Assembly (NCBI RefSeq): GCF_004000905.1
Contig: NZ_BIMD01000001.1
Span: 124,001-188,000 of the forward strand
Source of the DNA: Paenibacillus humicus NBRC 102415
Lineage (GTDB): Bacteria; Bacillota; Bacilli; Paenibacillales; Paenibacillaceae
DNA: 64,000 nt
Direction of reading: 5' to 3'
Each line of letters begins with the position of its first letter. Position 1 is the first letter of the stretch. The position numbers were made by a program, and so were the translations under genes. The notes beneath the pieces are model-generated. The model was given only the letters and a program-made list of their open reading frames with translations. It was not told the DNA's origin and searched no databases. Positions 8,749 to 17,084 of this stretch are shown here, piece after piece.

Positions 8749-8884
8749 GTTCGTGTTCCCGTCCTCTTCTTGTCGTATCTTCCGATGGTAAAGTATACTA
8801 GGAACCATAACATAAGGGAATTGAATGTTATTCATGTTTTACATGAAGGAAATTCATGATAAAAGAGGAATGGAGCAGCCGCTC

Positions 8885-9763
8885 ATGAGTCTGGTCAAAT
8901 ACGAAATATTCAGCGCAGTCGTCGAGCACGGAAGCTTGACAAAAGCAGCGGAAACGCTGGGTTTGACCCAATCCGGAGTGAGCCATGCGCTCGGCAGCCT
9001 GGAGAAGGAATTCGGCATCCAGCTGCTCGCCCGCAGCCGCTCGGGCATCCGGCTCACCGTCGACGGCGAGAGGGTGCTGAAGCCGATGCGCGAGATGCTG
9101 TCCTGGCAGGAGCAGCTTCAGCAGGAAATCGCGGCGATCAAAGGGCTGCAGGCGGGCACGGTGCGGCTCGGCACGTTCACGAGCGTGTCGGTCCACTGGC
9201 TGCCGCAAATGATCAAGGAGTTCGACCGAGACTATCCGGGAATCGAAATCAAGCTGATCGAGGGGGATTACCGGGATATCGAGGAAGGCATCACCGACGG
9301 CAGCATGGATATGGGCTTCTTGAGCCTTCCGGCCCGGGATGGCCTCGACACGTTGGCGTTGAAGAAGGACCGCATGCTCTGCGTGCTGCCGGCCGGACAT
9401 CCGCTCGCCGGCCAGCCGTTCTTGTCTCTCCAGCAGCTTCAAGGCGAGGACTTCATCATTCCGAAGGAAGGCTCCGACTATGACGTCCGGCGCATTCTCG
9501 AGGAGGTCATCCAGAGGCCGCGCATCAAGTACGAGACGGCGGACGATTATGCCATCATCGCCATGGTGGAGCACGGCCTCGGCATCAGCATCCTTCCGGA
9601 GCTCGTGCTGCAGGGAAGGGATCATCACGCCGCGATGGTCGAGCTGGAGGACGGCCGCTACCGGACGCTGGCGATCGCCGCCTCCTCGTTCAAGCTGCTT
9701 TCGCCGGCAGCCCGCCGCTTCCTCGACTATATCAAGCGGTTCATGGAATCCAGGCAGCCGTGA
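8885..9763 (+). CDS. LysR-family transcriptional regulator
   Basis: The 292-residue protein has the LysR helix-turn-helix (SLTKAAETLGLTQSGVSHAL, about residues 16-35) and a periplasmic-binding-like effector domain starting around residue 90 (GTVRLGTFTSVSVHWLPQMI). I chose ATG 8885, with GGAG 9 nt upstream; ATG 8870 is also possible but its ribosome-binding site would abut the codon. It is divergent from the EamA exporter at 8748, which it most likely activates or represses. The effector cannot be told. Confidence 0.9.
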   Translation: MSLVKYEIFSAVVEHGSLTKAAETLGLTQSGVSHALGSLEKEFGIQLLARSRSGIRLTVDGERVLKPMREMLSWQEQLQQEIAAIKGLQAGTVRLGTFTSVSVHWLPQMIKEFDRDYPGIEIKLIEGDYRDIEEGITDGSMDMGFLSLPARDGLDTLALKKDRMLCVLPAGHPLAGQPFLSLQQLQGEDFIIPKEGSDYDVRRILEEVIQRPRIKYETADDYAIIAMVEHGLGISILPELVLQGRDHHAAMVELEDGRYRTLAIAASSFKLLSPAARRFLDYIKRFMESRQP

Positions 9764-9836
9764 AGGCGGAGTCAGCCGGTGTGCGGGGGCGGCATCGTTA
9801 TGTAGGCGCCGCTGCCGCGGCGCATGGCTTGCAGCA

Positions 9837-11093
9837 TCAGGACTGCAGCCGGCTGTACAGCCTTTGAAGAACGAGGGCTTCCGCCCACAGCGGCAGCGGA
9901 GCTTCCGGCTGCTGCTTCCAGGCCGGGTCCGTTAGCAGGCCTTGGGCATAGAGCCAGTCGACGGCTTCCTGCTTGTACGATTGCGCAGCCGCCGCAGATA
10001 CGGGCTTCAGCGCCATGGCCGCCGCGATACCTTCGCCGATCGCTGCCGCCAGGTTTTGGCGGACGGCGGCATCCTTCAGCAAGCCGGCATCGAAGGCTTG
10101 GTCGAGAAACAGGTTTTCGAGCAGCAGGGCAGGCATCGATGTCTCGCGCAGGACAGCGAAGTTCGCTTCCTTCTTGCCCCTGTCCGCGACGCCCAGCGGC
10201 TTCAGATACGCCATGATCCGGCTGTGGACGGCATCCTGGCTGCGGCCGGAGGCGCCGGTGCGGGTTCCGGGATATACATAGGATTCGTAGCCTTCGCCTC
10301 CCCCTGCGTTATGATGGATGGAAACAAAGTATGCCGCTCCCCAGCCATTCGCAAGGCTTGCCCTGTCGCTCAAGGCGACGAACACATCGCTGCTGCGGGT
10401 GAGGCGGATATCGACGGCGTACTTGCTCCTCAAGTAGGAGGCTGTCTTCAGCGTCAAGTCCAGGGCGCTGTCCTTCTCGACGATGCCGTTGCCGGATGCG
10501 CCGGGATCGGTACCCCCATGGCCCGCGTCCAGCGCGAGGATGGGAAGCGCCGCCGCAGGCGCTGCGCTCATCGCTTGATACAGCGTCAGAATCCGCTGTC
10601 CGTAAGTCTCGCCGGCGGCCATGGCGTCTGCAAGGCTGGCGTACTTGTTCCGGTCATAACCCGGCACGGCCCAGCGGCCCGCAAGATCTTCCCACGCCGG
10701 CGCGGAGCCGCGCGTCACGAGCGAGAAGCGGGGGTCGACGATGGTTTCCCCGGCAGGCACGGCCGCTGTGGAAGCGTAGGCGAACAGATGCTGGATCTGC
10801 GCCGTGACGCCTTCAGCGATCGTAGCGAACGAAGCGCCCGGATTGCCGCCTCCGGTCGCGCCGATGCCGGCGAAGTTGTTCTGCGACGGCTGGACGTCTC
10901 CGCCGAAGCGGAACCAGTTTGTCTCATGGATCGATTGGCACAGGGCGATGTCCCCGCGCACGCCGTAACGGGCGCCGACGGCCAGGAACTGCCTGGCGAT
11001 TTCTCCGTTGAAGGAAGGGTTCACGCCCGCCACATAACGGATCATCGCGTCGGCCGATACGGACTGGGAGCCCAGGATGGATGTTTTGGCCAT
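9837..11093 (-). CDS. Two-domain peptidoglycan hydrolase (GH73-type glucosaminidase plus amidase_3)
   Basis: The 418-residue protein joins an N-terminal glucosaminidase-like domain (about residues 15-165; SIHETNWFRFGGDVQPSQNN, catalytic-type Glu in HET) to a zinc amidase_3 domain (about 185-365; LALDAGHGGTDPGASG, Glu in IVEKD, SIHHNAGG, and the late Glu in LLLENLFL), then a 45-residue tail. The zinc ligands and catalytic Glu are present. There is no signal peptide, unlike LytC/LytD autolysins, so export would need holin-like or other non-classical release, or action during sporulation. AAAGGAG precedes the ATG. Neither neighbour is a phage gene. Confidence 0.88.
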   Translation of the reverse strand: MAKTSILGSQSVSADAMIRYVAGVNPSFNGEIARQFLAVGARYGVRGDIALCQSIHETNWFRFGGDVQPSQNNFAGIGATGGGNPGASFATIAEGVTAQIQHLFAYASTAAVPAGETIVDPRFSLVTRGSAPAWEDLAGRWAVPGYDRNKYASLADAMAAGETYGQRILTLYQAMSAAPAAALPILALDAGHGGTDPGASGNGIVEKDSALDLTLKTASYLRSKYAVDIRLTRSSDVFVALSDRASLANGWGAAYFVSIHHNAGGGEGYESYVYPGTRTGASGRSQDAVHSRIMAYLKPLGVADRGKKEANFAVLRETSMPALLLENLFLDQAFDAGLLKDAAVRQNLAAAIGEGIAAAMALKPVSAAAAQSYKQEAVDWLYAQGLLTDPAWKQQPEAPLPLWAEALVLQRLYSRLQS

Positions 11094-11179
11094 AAATCTA
11101 TCACTCCTTTTCGGTCATGCGTTACTCTATTCCCGGAGTGGACAAGGAGTGAGGGCGGACGGCCTCGCCAAGCAAAAAT

Positions 11180-11208
11180 GAAAAAAAGCCCGCCCTGTAG
11201 GGGCAGGC
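11180..11208 (-). terminator. Intrinsic terminator of the 102-residue gene
   Basis: On the minus strand GCCTGCCC and GGGCGGGC (11201-11208 and 11188-11195) form an 8-bp stem with a 5-nt loop, followed by eight T residues. Confidence 0.8.
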
Positions 11209-11220
11209 AGGCTCAGGCCG

Positions 11221-11529
11221 TCAGTCGACCCGGTCGTAAAACTTCTTCCAGTCCTTCTGGCCTTTGTGGACCAGGTCGGATACGGTCCGTTCGATGACCG
11301 TATGCACGGCGTTGCGGAAAAACTCCGTTTCTTGCCGGATCGCAGCTTCCACCTCGCCGTTGGATTTCTCGCTGTTGGTGCTGCGGGCGCCGATCTCGAC
11401 GCGGTGATACTGCTCGTGTTCTTCAAGGAGGTCGAGAAGATGGTCGAAAGCGATCAGCACGCCTTCATGCCCGTTGAGCTTATTCTCGTTTTGCAGCGCC
11501 TGCTTGAATCTTTCCAGGTTTTTGCGCAT
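11221..11529 (-). CDS. Conserved-looking hypothetical protein, 102 residues
   Basis: The product is a soluble, charged, probably all-helical protein (MRKNLERFKQALQNENKLNG at the start; EEHEQYHRVEIGARS in the middle). No motif that I recognise. The ATG follows a good ribosome-binding site (AAGGAGTGATGAAACG on the minus strand) and the gene ends in its own terminator, so it is a single-gene unit. Function unknown. Confidence 0.7.
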   Translation of the reverse strand: MRKNLERFKQALQNENKLNGHEGVLIAFDHLLDLLEEHEQYHRVEIGARSTNSEKSNGEVEAAIRQETEFFRNAVHTVIERTVSDLVHKGQKDWKKFYDRVD

Positions 11530-11676
11530 CGTTTCATCACTCCTTGTAGAAATTGGATACCGCTATATTCTCACAAGGTACCTGCTGTGCGCAATAGGAT
11601 GCATTCCAGTCCTTCTGCTTTTGACATTCGCGTTGCAAGGGTATGATTTCGTATAGAAATGAAAGGGGGCCTGGCT

Positions 11677-12756
11677 TTGGACGAGGCCATCGGGCCGGAT
11701 AGGCTCAACGCCGCTGGCCGAGCAGGCGGGCGTAGCCGCCGCCCGGTCATCGCGATCGCCGGCGCTGGCGGATCGGTAGGAAGCAGGCTTGCCGCCATGC
11801 TGCCGCCCGAGGCCGCTCTCATCGGGATCGGCAGGCATCCTGCTGCCAGCGGCCATCACGGTCGCCTTGCGTGGCGGACATGCGACTTCTATTCACAGGA
11901 AGAAGCCGTATTTGCTCTGGCTGAAGTCGATATGGCCATTTTCCTCCTCCATGCAGGCAAGCCTTCTGCGAGGCTGACCCAAGGGACATCGCGGGACCTC
12001 GACGCCCTGCTGGCGGAGCATTTCGCTTTTGCCGCGGCGGCCAACGGCGTGAAGCGGATCATCTGTCTCGACGGAAATATCCTGCCATACCCGTCGATGC
12101 CGAGGCGGGCCGGCAACGGTCAAAAGCGGCGGGAGGTGGAAGGCATTCTCGCTTCTCACGGAGTGCCGCTGACCGTCATCCCGGCTGGCGGTGCAGGCCC
12201 GCTTCAGGCAGCGGCAGCCATATGCGCCGCTCTGGGCTATCGCGCGATGGCGGGGGAGAAAGGAACTGGCGATACCGTCCGCGAGGCGTCCGGGCAAGCA
12301 GGATTCGCGAACGGAATGGACCGAAGGCGGGATGTCCGATCCGTCCAAAGGCTCACCCTGCCGGACGGCATGAACGCGGAGCAAGCGGCCTTCTCTTACC
12401 TGGACTGGCTGTCCCGCTTCGGCCGCCCGCTGCTGCGGGTCGAGAGGAATCCGGCAGGGGAATGCCGAATCTATGCGGCAGGGATTCCGCGTCCGCTCCT
12501 GGAGCTGACTGAGCGCAGGCAAGCCGGGGCTTTCCGCAGCTTCACCTTCGAGATCAGCGGAGGGCTGCTGGCCGGCAAGGGGAAAGGGAGACGGGGGAGG
12601 CTTGAATTTCTGCTGCTGCCGGGATCGAGGGAATGCCTCGCGACCATCCACGATTTCATCCCTTCGCTGCCTTGGCTGCTGTACAAGTACTCGCAAGCAC
12701 AAGTTCATCTGCTCGTCATGTATGCTTTTGGGAGACATTTGAAAAAATGGAGATAG
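11677..12756 (+). CDS. NAD(P)-binding Rossmann-fold protein (SDR/YbjT-like) with extra C-terminal domain
   Basis: The 359-residue protein opens with a Rossmann fold (IAIAGAGGSVGSRLAAMLPP, about residues 25-44) and resembles atypical short-chain dehydrogenases to about residue 190. The last 150 residues are a separate domain of unknown role ending in LPWLLYKYSQAQVHLLVMYA. I chose TTG at 11677 because AAAGGGGG lies 7 nt upstream; the in-frame ATG at 11659 lies before that site and has none of its own. Enzyme activity not predictable. Single gene between oppositely oriented or unrelated neighbours. Confidence 0.72.
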   Translation: MDEAIGPDRLNAAGRAGGRSRRPVIAIAGAGGSVGSRLAAMLPPEAALIGIGRHPAASGHHGRLAWRTCDFYSQEEAVFALAEVDMAIFLLHAGKPSARLTQGTSRDLDALLAEHFAFAAAANGVKRIICLDGNILPYPSMPRRAGNGQKRREVEGILASHGVPLTVIPAGGAGPLQAAAAICAALGYRAMAGEKGTGDTVREASGQAGFANGMDRRRDVRSVQRLTLPDGMNAEQAAFSYLDWLSRFGRPLLRVERNPAGECRIYAAGIPRPLLELTERRQAGAFRSFTFEISGGLLAGKGKGRRGRLEFLLLPGSRECLATIHDFIPSLPWLLYKYSQAQVHLLVMYAFGRHLKKWR

Positions 12757-12810
12757 AACCTTGATCGTTCTGACAGGTTAGAATTATCCATTTGCATGGA
12801 GGAGAAGGCT

Positions 12811-13104
12811 ATGATCGGATATTGGATAGCCGGTGCGGCGATTTCGGCAGCCGCAGCATGGGCTTGGAGCCGTTCCCGGGCTGCCGGCCGGCAAGGAAAG
12901 AGCAAAATCGTCAACATGAACGCATACCGTTCCAGGAAAGGCAGAAGCGACAGCGCAGCCGCGAAGCCGGGGTCTCAATTATGCTCCTCATGCCGCAAGC
13001 CCGCTGCGCGGCTGAGTTTTTATTCCGACGAGAACGGCCGCGTGGTCGGCTTGTGCCGGGAATGCAAGCCAAGCGCGGAGCGCAGGCAGCTGGACCGTCT
13101 GTAA
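12811..13104 (+). CDS. Small membrane-anchored zinc-ribbon protein
   Basis: The 97-residue protein has one N-terminal membrane helix (MIGYWIAGAAISAAAAWAW), a basic linker and a C-terminal CSSC...CREC pair that fits a single zinc ribbon. ATG 12811 is preceded by GGAGGAG at 6 nt; the ATG at 12796 lies before that site. Function unknown; comparable small anchored zinc ribbons are common in Paenibacillus-type genomes. Confidence 0.72.
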   Translation: MIGYWIAGAAISAAAAWAWSRSRAAGRQGKSKIVNMNAYRSRKGRSDSAAAKPGSQLCSSCRKPAARLSFYSDENGRVVGLCRECKPSAERRQLDRL

Positions 13105-13207
13105 GATGCGAGCCGGGCAGGCATTTGCCCATCATTGCCGCATGCCGTGACCTCATCAACGCTTTAAGAATAGAATAGGACAAGTCTGGGTGAAAAGGGT
13201 GGTCGGC

Positions 13208-13582
13208 ATGTCGACTTATACGACCGGCTTGATGGCGAATGTGGCTCAGGGAGGGACTGCTGCGGCTCAAGCTTGGCTTTATGCCCGCAACCTGGGTCCG
13301 GACGAAGCGCTTGTCGTCGTGCAGGTGTTTGGAATCCCGATCGGAGGCTCGACCTTGTCGCCGATCTATGTGGCAGGGTTCATGGTGCCCTCGAACTCGG
13401 CGGTTACCCGCTCGTTCGGCGTTGCGGGATTGTCGATCTACGAGATGCAGCTGAACAATGTGGACGATCTCTCGGAAATGGCGATGTCGGTATATGGAGT
13501 GGATTCGGCAGGCAATCTGGCGCGTTCCCAACGGATTTTGCCGCCGGAGCTGTCGCCGATGCTCGGTCTTGTCCAATCTTGA
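13208..13582 (+). CDS. Hypothetical protein, 124 residues, probably beta-rich
   Basis: The product (MSTYTTGLMANVAQGGTAAA at the start) is rich in Gly, Ala, Val, Ser and small polar residues, lacks cysteine, signal peptide and membrane helix, and alternates like a beta-sandwich (VVVQVFGIPIGG, YVAGFMVPSN). AAAGGGTGG precedes ATG 13208 at normal spacing. The composition recalls spore-surface or structural proteins, but I do not recognise the family and assign no function. Confidence 0.6.
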   Translation: MSTYTTGLMANVAQGGTAAAQAWLYARNLGPDEALVVVQVFGIPIGGSTLSPIYVAGFMVPSNSAVTRSFGVAGLSIYEMQLNNVDDLSEMAMSVYGVDSAGNLARSQRILPPELSPMLGLVQS

Positions 13583-13604
13583 GGCTGCGTGTTGCGCCGA
13601 TGGC

Positions 13605-13630
13605 CTGATTTCCGCCCGGGCGGAAATCAG
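13605..13630. repeat. Perfect 26-bp palindrome between convergent genes
   Basis: CTGATTTCCGCCC is followed directly by its complement GGGCGGAAATCAG. It lies between the stops of the 124-residue protein and the DUF423 gene. There is no T run on either side, so it is not a typical intrinsic terminator; it may act as a hairpin that protects 3' ends or stops both transcripts with Rho. Confidence 0.6.
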
Positions 13631-13651
13631 CATCCCTGCATAAGCAGCGCG

Positions 13652-14014
13652 CTAAAGCCAAAAAGCGGCGGCCATCAGCGCCCAGCCAGCCAGAAAAGCA
13701 AGGCCGCCGATCGGCGTGACGATTCCAAGCTTGCGGATTCCGGACAGGCTCAGGGCATAGAGGCTGCCCGAGAACAGCAGGATGCCTGCCGCAAGCAGCC
13801 AGCCGGCGGCGGCCAGCAGATCGGAGTCGGAAAAGTATCCGGCAACCCCGATTAAGAGAAGGCCGATGCCATGGACGAGCTGATACAGAACTCCTGTCTG
13901 GTATACGGCCAGCTTGTCCTCGCTCAGCTTGCGCTTGAGCGCATGGGCGCCGAAAGCGCCGAGCGCGACCCCGATAAACATGGCGGCGGCTCCCAAACCT
14001 ATGAATGCATTCAT
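13652..14014 (-). CDS. DUF423 family membrane protein
   Basis: The 120-residue protein has four hydrophobic helices and the family pattern GAAAMFIGVALGAFGAHALK near the N-terminus and LLFSGSLYALSLSG in the middle, matching YwdK/YgdD-type DUF423 proteins. AAGGAGG lies about 10 nt before ATG 14014. Function of the family is not established; it is an inner-membrane protein. Confidence 0.88.
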   Translation of the reverse strand: MNAFIGLGAAAMFIGVALGAFGAHALKRKLSEDKLAVYQTGVLYQLVHGIGLLLIGVAGYFSDSDLLAAAGWLLAAGILLFSGSLYALSLSGIRKLGIVTPIGGLAFLAGWALMAAAFWL

Positions 14015-14127
14015 TTCGTCAACGCCTCCTTCATCACGAATCGTAGCGGATCAGGGCCGATCCGTCAACGAACGGGAGAGCGGCCGGCGATAGCAGGCAA
14101 AGAGATCCGAAAGAGAGGATGAATGGC

Positions 14128-14673
14128 ATGAGAGCACTGATCAATATTGATTATACGTATGATTTCATAGCGGATGACGGCGCGTTGACATGCGGCAAGC
14201 CCGGACAAGCGATCGAGGAGGAGGTCGTCCGGCTTACGCGGGAATTCGCGGAAGCCGGAGACTTGGTCGTTTTCGCGGTCGACGTCCATGAGGCTGGAAA
14301 TCCGTGGCATCCTGAAACGAAGCTGTTCCCGCCTCATAATCAGAGAGGGACGAAGGGAAGGGAGCTGTACGGCTCGCTGGCCGAAACGTACGAGAGCATC
14401 AAGGAGATGCCCAACGTCATTTACATGGACAAGACCCGCTATTCGGCTTTTGCCGGCACTGATCTGGATCTGCGGCTGCGGGAGAGAGGAATCCGAGACC
14501 TGCATCTTGTCGGCGACTGCACGGATATTTGCATCCTGCACACGGCTGTAGACGCCTATAATCTCCATTACTCCCTTTTCATCCATGAGCAAGCGGTCGC
14601 GAGCTTCGACCAGGCCGGTCATGAATGGGCTTTGAGGCATTTCCGCACCTGCCTGGGAGCGCAGATCGTCTGA
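14128..14673 (+). CDS. Isochorismatase-type cysteine hydrolase (nicotinamidase-like)
   Basis: The 181-residue enzyme shows the isochorismatase fold: Asp in LINIDYTYDF, the cis-peptide/Lys region YMDKTRYSAF, and the nucleophilic Cys in LVGDCTDICILHTAVDAY. A family with this size and motif order includes PncA and related amidases; DVHEAGNPWHPETKLFPPHN is close to nicotinamidase and YueJ-type proteins. ATG 14128 has AGAGAGG about 9 nt upstream, whereas ATG 14119 directly abuts it. Substrate probably nicotinamide or a similar amide, by family resemblance. Confidence 0.85.
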   Translation: MRALINIDYTYDFIADDGALTCGKPGQAIEEEVVRLTREFAEAGDLVVFAVDVHEAGNPWHPETKLFPPHNQRGTKGRELYGSLAETYESIKEMPNVIYMDKTRYSAFAGTDLDLRLRERGIRDLHLVGDCTDICILHTAVDAYNLHYSLFIHEQAVASFDQAGHEWALRHFRTCLGAQIV

Positions 14674-14685
14674 TTCTAGCTTTGC

Positions 14686-14721
14686 AGAGCTTGTTCGTTT
14701 GTCGAACAAGCTCTTTTTTTT
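14686..14721 (+). terminator. Intrinsic terminator of the hydrolase gene
   Basis: A perfect 12-bp stem (14686-14697 with 14703-14714, AGAGCTTGTTCG) with loop TTTGT is followed by a run of T residues. Confidence 0.93.
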
Positions 14722-14749
14722 GCGCATCGGGATACACTCGCCGGGAGTA

Positions 14750-14778
14750 TTGTCGGAATCTGCCGCATGAGGTAGTAT
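14750..14778 (+). promoter_or_regulatory. Candidate sigma-A promoter of the MFS gene
   Basis: TTGTCG (14750-14755) and TAGTAT (14773-14778) are separated by exactly 17 bp. The -10 overlaps the first possible ATG of the MFS gene (14777), which would put the transcript start near 14785. Confidence 0.5.
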
Positions 14779-16081
14779 GGGTAACATGTCCAACTTCATG
14801 AGAGAATGGCAGATGCAAATCCAGAGCTACAGCCGGAATATCCGGTTGTTTTTTGTGTTCAACCTGCTCTGGAACGTGGGGCTCGGCATGTACAGCCTCG
14901 TCTACAATTTATATGTGAAAGCGCTTGGCTACGAGCCGACGATGGTCGGCCAGATCGTCGGCATGACCGCGCTGGCCTCCGCGCTCATCCTGATTCCCGC
15001 CGGCCTGGCCAATGACCGCTTCGGGCCGAAGCGGATGATCAGCATCGGGGCTGCCGCTGTCGTTGCGGCGCTCGTCCTCCGCGCCTGGCTGCCGGGAGCG
15101 GGCGGCTTGACCGGATCCGCATTCGCGGGAGGCATCGCCCAGGCGATCGTATCGGCGACGATCCTGCCGTTCATGGCGAACAACTCGACTGCCAGGCAAA
15201 GGATCCATCTGTTCAGCTTCAACATGGCGCTCGTCATGGCAGCCAACGTGGTAGGGAATCTGGCGGGCGGCTTCATCACCGACCTGCTGCAGCTTGCGGG
15301 TATGGGCGAAGTGCTCAGCCTGCGGCTTACGCTGCTGATCGGCGCCGGTATAGCCGGAGCCGGACTAATACCCGTGCTCATGTTCGGGAAGGAAGAGGAA
15401 GCGGCGTCAGCCTCGATGGGAGGAGTCGGGCAGCCGCCAAGCCCCGTGAAGGGTGTTCGGCTCAAAGCCGCCATGAAGGAGCATCGCTCCTCCTTCTATG
15501 CGATAGGAGCCTTTACTTTGCTCAGCCTGCTTTCTTCCATGGCGGGCGGCATGGTCGTGCCTTATCTCAACGTTTATTTCGAAGACCGGTTCGAGGCGTC
15601 CAAGTCGGTCATCGGCCTCGTCGTTGCGCTCGGCCAAGGCGCGACGGCAGTCGCCTACCTGCTCGGGCCGGCGATCGCCCGGCGGATGGGGGAGGTCAGA
15701 GCGGTCGTATGGCTTCAGCTCAGCTCCATCCCGTTTCTTGTCCTGACCGCTTATACGCATCAATTCTGGCTTGCCGGCGCAGGGTACTTGTTCCGCCAGG
15801 CGCTGATGAATGCCGCGAATCCGTTCTACAATACGATCAAGATGAAGTATGTGCATCGCTCGCTCCGGGGGCTGGCGGCCAGCTCGGGCGAAGCGATGTT
15901 CAATCTGGGCTGGTTCATCGCAGCACCGATCAGCACGGGCCTTGTCGCCAAGTACGGGCCTTACCAAGGGTATGCGTGGGCATTTTCGGTTACGGCAGTC
16001 ATTTATACGCTCATCGCCGTCATGTTCTGGTATCTTTTCTCCAAGGACCGCTTCAAGCCGGCAGAGGAGGCCGAAGCTTGA
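14777..16081 (+). CDS. MFS transporter, 12-helix
   Basis: The protein of up to 434 residues has 12 predicted membrane helices (first one LFFVFNLLWNVGLGMYSLVY) and the loop ANDRFGPKRMISIGAAA typical of MFS motif A. The start is uncertain: ATG 14777 is the longest choice, but a good -10 box overlaps it, so initiation at 14798 or 14810 (MQIQSYSRN) is more consistent with that promoter. The role is probably efflux of a small molecule; no regulator is adjacent. A GGGTATGA/TCATACCC hairpin without T run (16112-16132) follows the gene. Confidence 0.85.
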   Translation: MGNMSNFMREWQMQIQSYSRNIRLFFVFNLLWNVGLGMYSLVYNLYVKALGYEPTMVGQIVGMTALASALILIPAGLANDRFGPKRMISIGAAAVVAALVLRAWLPGAGGLTGSAFAGGIAQAIVSATILPFMANNSTARQRIHLFSFNMALVMAANVVGNLAGGFITDLLQLAGMGEVLSLRLTLLIGAGIAGAGLIPVLMFGKEEEAASASMGGVGQPPSPVKGVRLKAAMKEHRSSFYAIGAFTLLSLLSSMAGGMVVPYLNVYFEDRFEASKSVIGLVVALGQGATAVAYLLGPAIARRMGEVRAVVWLQLSSIPFLVLTAYTHQFWLAGAGYLFRQALMNAANPFYNTIKMKYVHRSLRGLAASSGEAMFNLGWFIAAPISTGLVAKYGPYQGYAWAFSVTAVIYTLIAVMFWYLFSKDRFKPAEEAEA

Positions 16082-16155
16082 GCAGGCGCCTTTTTCAACG
16101 GTCCTGAAGCAGGGTATGAAGAAATCATACCCATTACATGCAAGGGAGGATCCCC

Positions 16156-16872
16156 ATGTCCAAGACGGATTTTGAGGAAGCCAGGGAATCGGAGAAAACT
16201 TATCATGCCCATCTATATGAGACCGAGGAGATTCTGAAGCCGGGAAGCTGGCTGTCGCAACCGATTCCGGCTGTCATGGAATCGCTCGAGCTCGTCATCG
16301 CCGGCAATCCGAATCCGGCTGTACTTGACCTTGGCTGCGGATCGGGCCGCAATGCCATCCCTATCGCCATGAGGCTGCAGGAGGCCGGAGCGGGCCGGCT
16401 GATCGGAACGGATCTGCTCGAGGAAGCGGTAAGCAAGCTGACGGAAAATGCTCGGAAGTATCGAGTCGAGAAAGAAGTAGAGGCGGTTCAGTGCGACGCA
16501 GAGAAAGCGGATTACGAGCCGGATTCCTATGACTATGTCGTCGCTTGCGGCTGTCTCGAGCATGTTTCCTCGGAGGATGCCCTTCGAGCCGTTATCGGGA
16601 GGCTGCAGCAAGCAACCGCGAGCGGCGGCATCCACTGCTTGTCCATGAATACCGGAATCTCCGAGACAGCGGCGGCGACGGGGGAGGAGCTTGATGCGAA
16701 GATCGAGCTTAATCTTTCGGAAGACGAAGCGTGCCGCTTGCTGAGCGATGTATACGCCGATTGGACTCTGCTCCGGGAAGAACGGAACGATGTTGCCATT
16801 GAAGAAGAGAAGTACGAGGAAAAAACCGAGTTCAGGGCTCGTTCCGTGATGATGGTTTTTCAAAAACGATAA
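16156..16872 (+). CDS. Class I SAM-dependent methyltransferase
   Basis: The 238-residue enzyme has SAM motif I VLDLGCGSGRNAIPIA, an acidic loop GTDLLEEAV, motif II region AEKADYEPDSYDYVVACG and CLEHVSS. The overall pattern resembles TehB/UbiE-type methyltransferases acting on small molecules. ATG 16156 follows AGGGAGG at 6 nt. Substrate unknown. A hairpin follows at 16890. Confidence 0.88.
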   Translation: MSKTDFEEARESEKTYHAHLYETEEILKPGSWLSQPIPAVMESLELVIAGNPNPAVLDLGCGSGRNAIPIAMRLQEAGAGRLIGTDLLEEAVSKLTENARKYRVEKEVEAVQCDAEKADYEPDSYDYVVACGCLEHVSSEDALRAVIGRLQQATASGGIHCLSMNTGISETAAATGEELDAKIELNLSEDEACRLLSDVYADWTLLREERNDVAIEEEKYEEKTEFRARSVMMVFQKR

Positions 16873-16889
16873 GAGGTAGAAGCAAAAGG

Positions 16890-16918
16890 GCCTGCAATCG
16901 ATGCAGGCTCTCTATTTT
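16890..16918 (+). terminator. Probable terminator of the methyltransferase gene
   Basis: GCCTGCA/TGCAGGC stem (16890-16896 with 16902-16908), 5-nt loop, followed by the T-rich TCTCTATTTT. Confidence 0.6.
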
Positions 16919-16998
16919 GCTTGACAATAAGATAAGCATAATTATGTAAACCATAGATATCGATTTTTAAAAACGGTAAAACCGTCAAGAAAAATACA

Positions 16999-17028
16999 TT
17001 GACACTCAAACAGAAATTCCTTTATTAT
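16999..17028 (+). promoter_or_regulatory. Sigma-A promoter of efeUOB
   Basis: A consensus -35 TTGACA (16999-17004) is followed after 18 bp by TATTAT (17023-17028). Transcription would start near 17035, just before and into the Fur box. Confidence 0.8.
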
Positions 17029-17039
17029 TTACTGGTTAC

Positions 17040-17054
17040 TGATAATGATTATCA
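17040..17054 (+). promoter_or_regulatory. Fur box (perfect 7-1-7 operator)
   Basis: TGATAATGATTATCA is an exact match to the TGATAATNATTATCA inverted repeat known for Bacillus Fur. It covers the expected transcript start of efeUOB, so iron-loaded Fur should block transcription. Confidence 0.95.
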
Positions 17055-17084
17055 ATATGAATTGCAATTCGGAGGCCGATACAC

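Noticed and set aside
11617-11640. Sigma-A promoter of the Rossmann-fold gene
   Set aside because: TTGACA and TATGAT are both good but only 15 bp apart, so not listed as a feature.
16112-16132. GGGTATGA/TCATACCC hairpin as a terminator of the MFS gene
   Set aside because: The stem is good but there is no T run and it is followed closely by the methyltransferase ribosome-binding site; its role is unclear.
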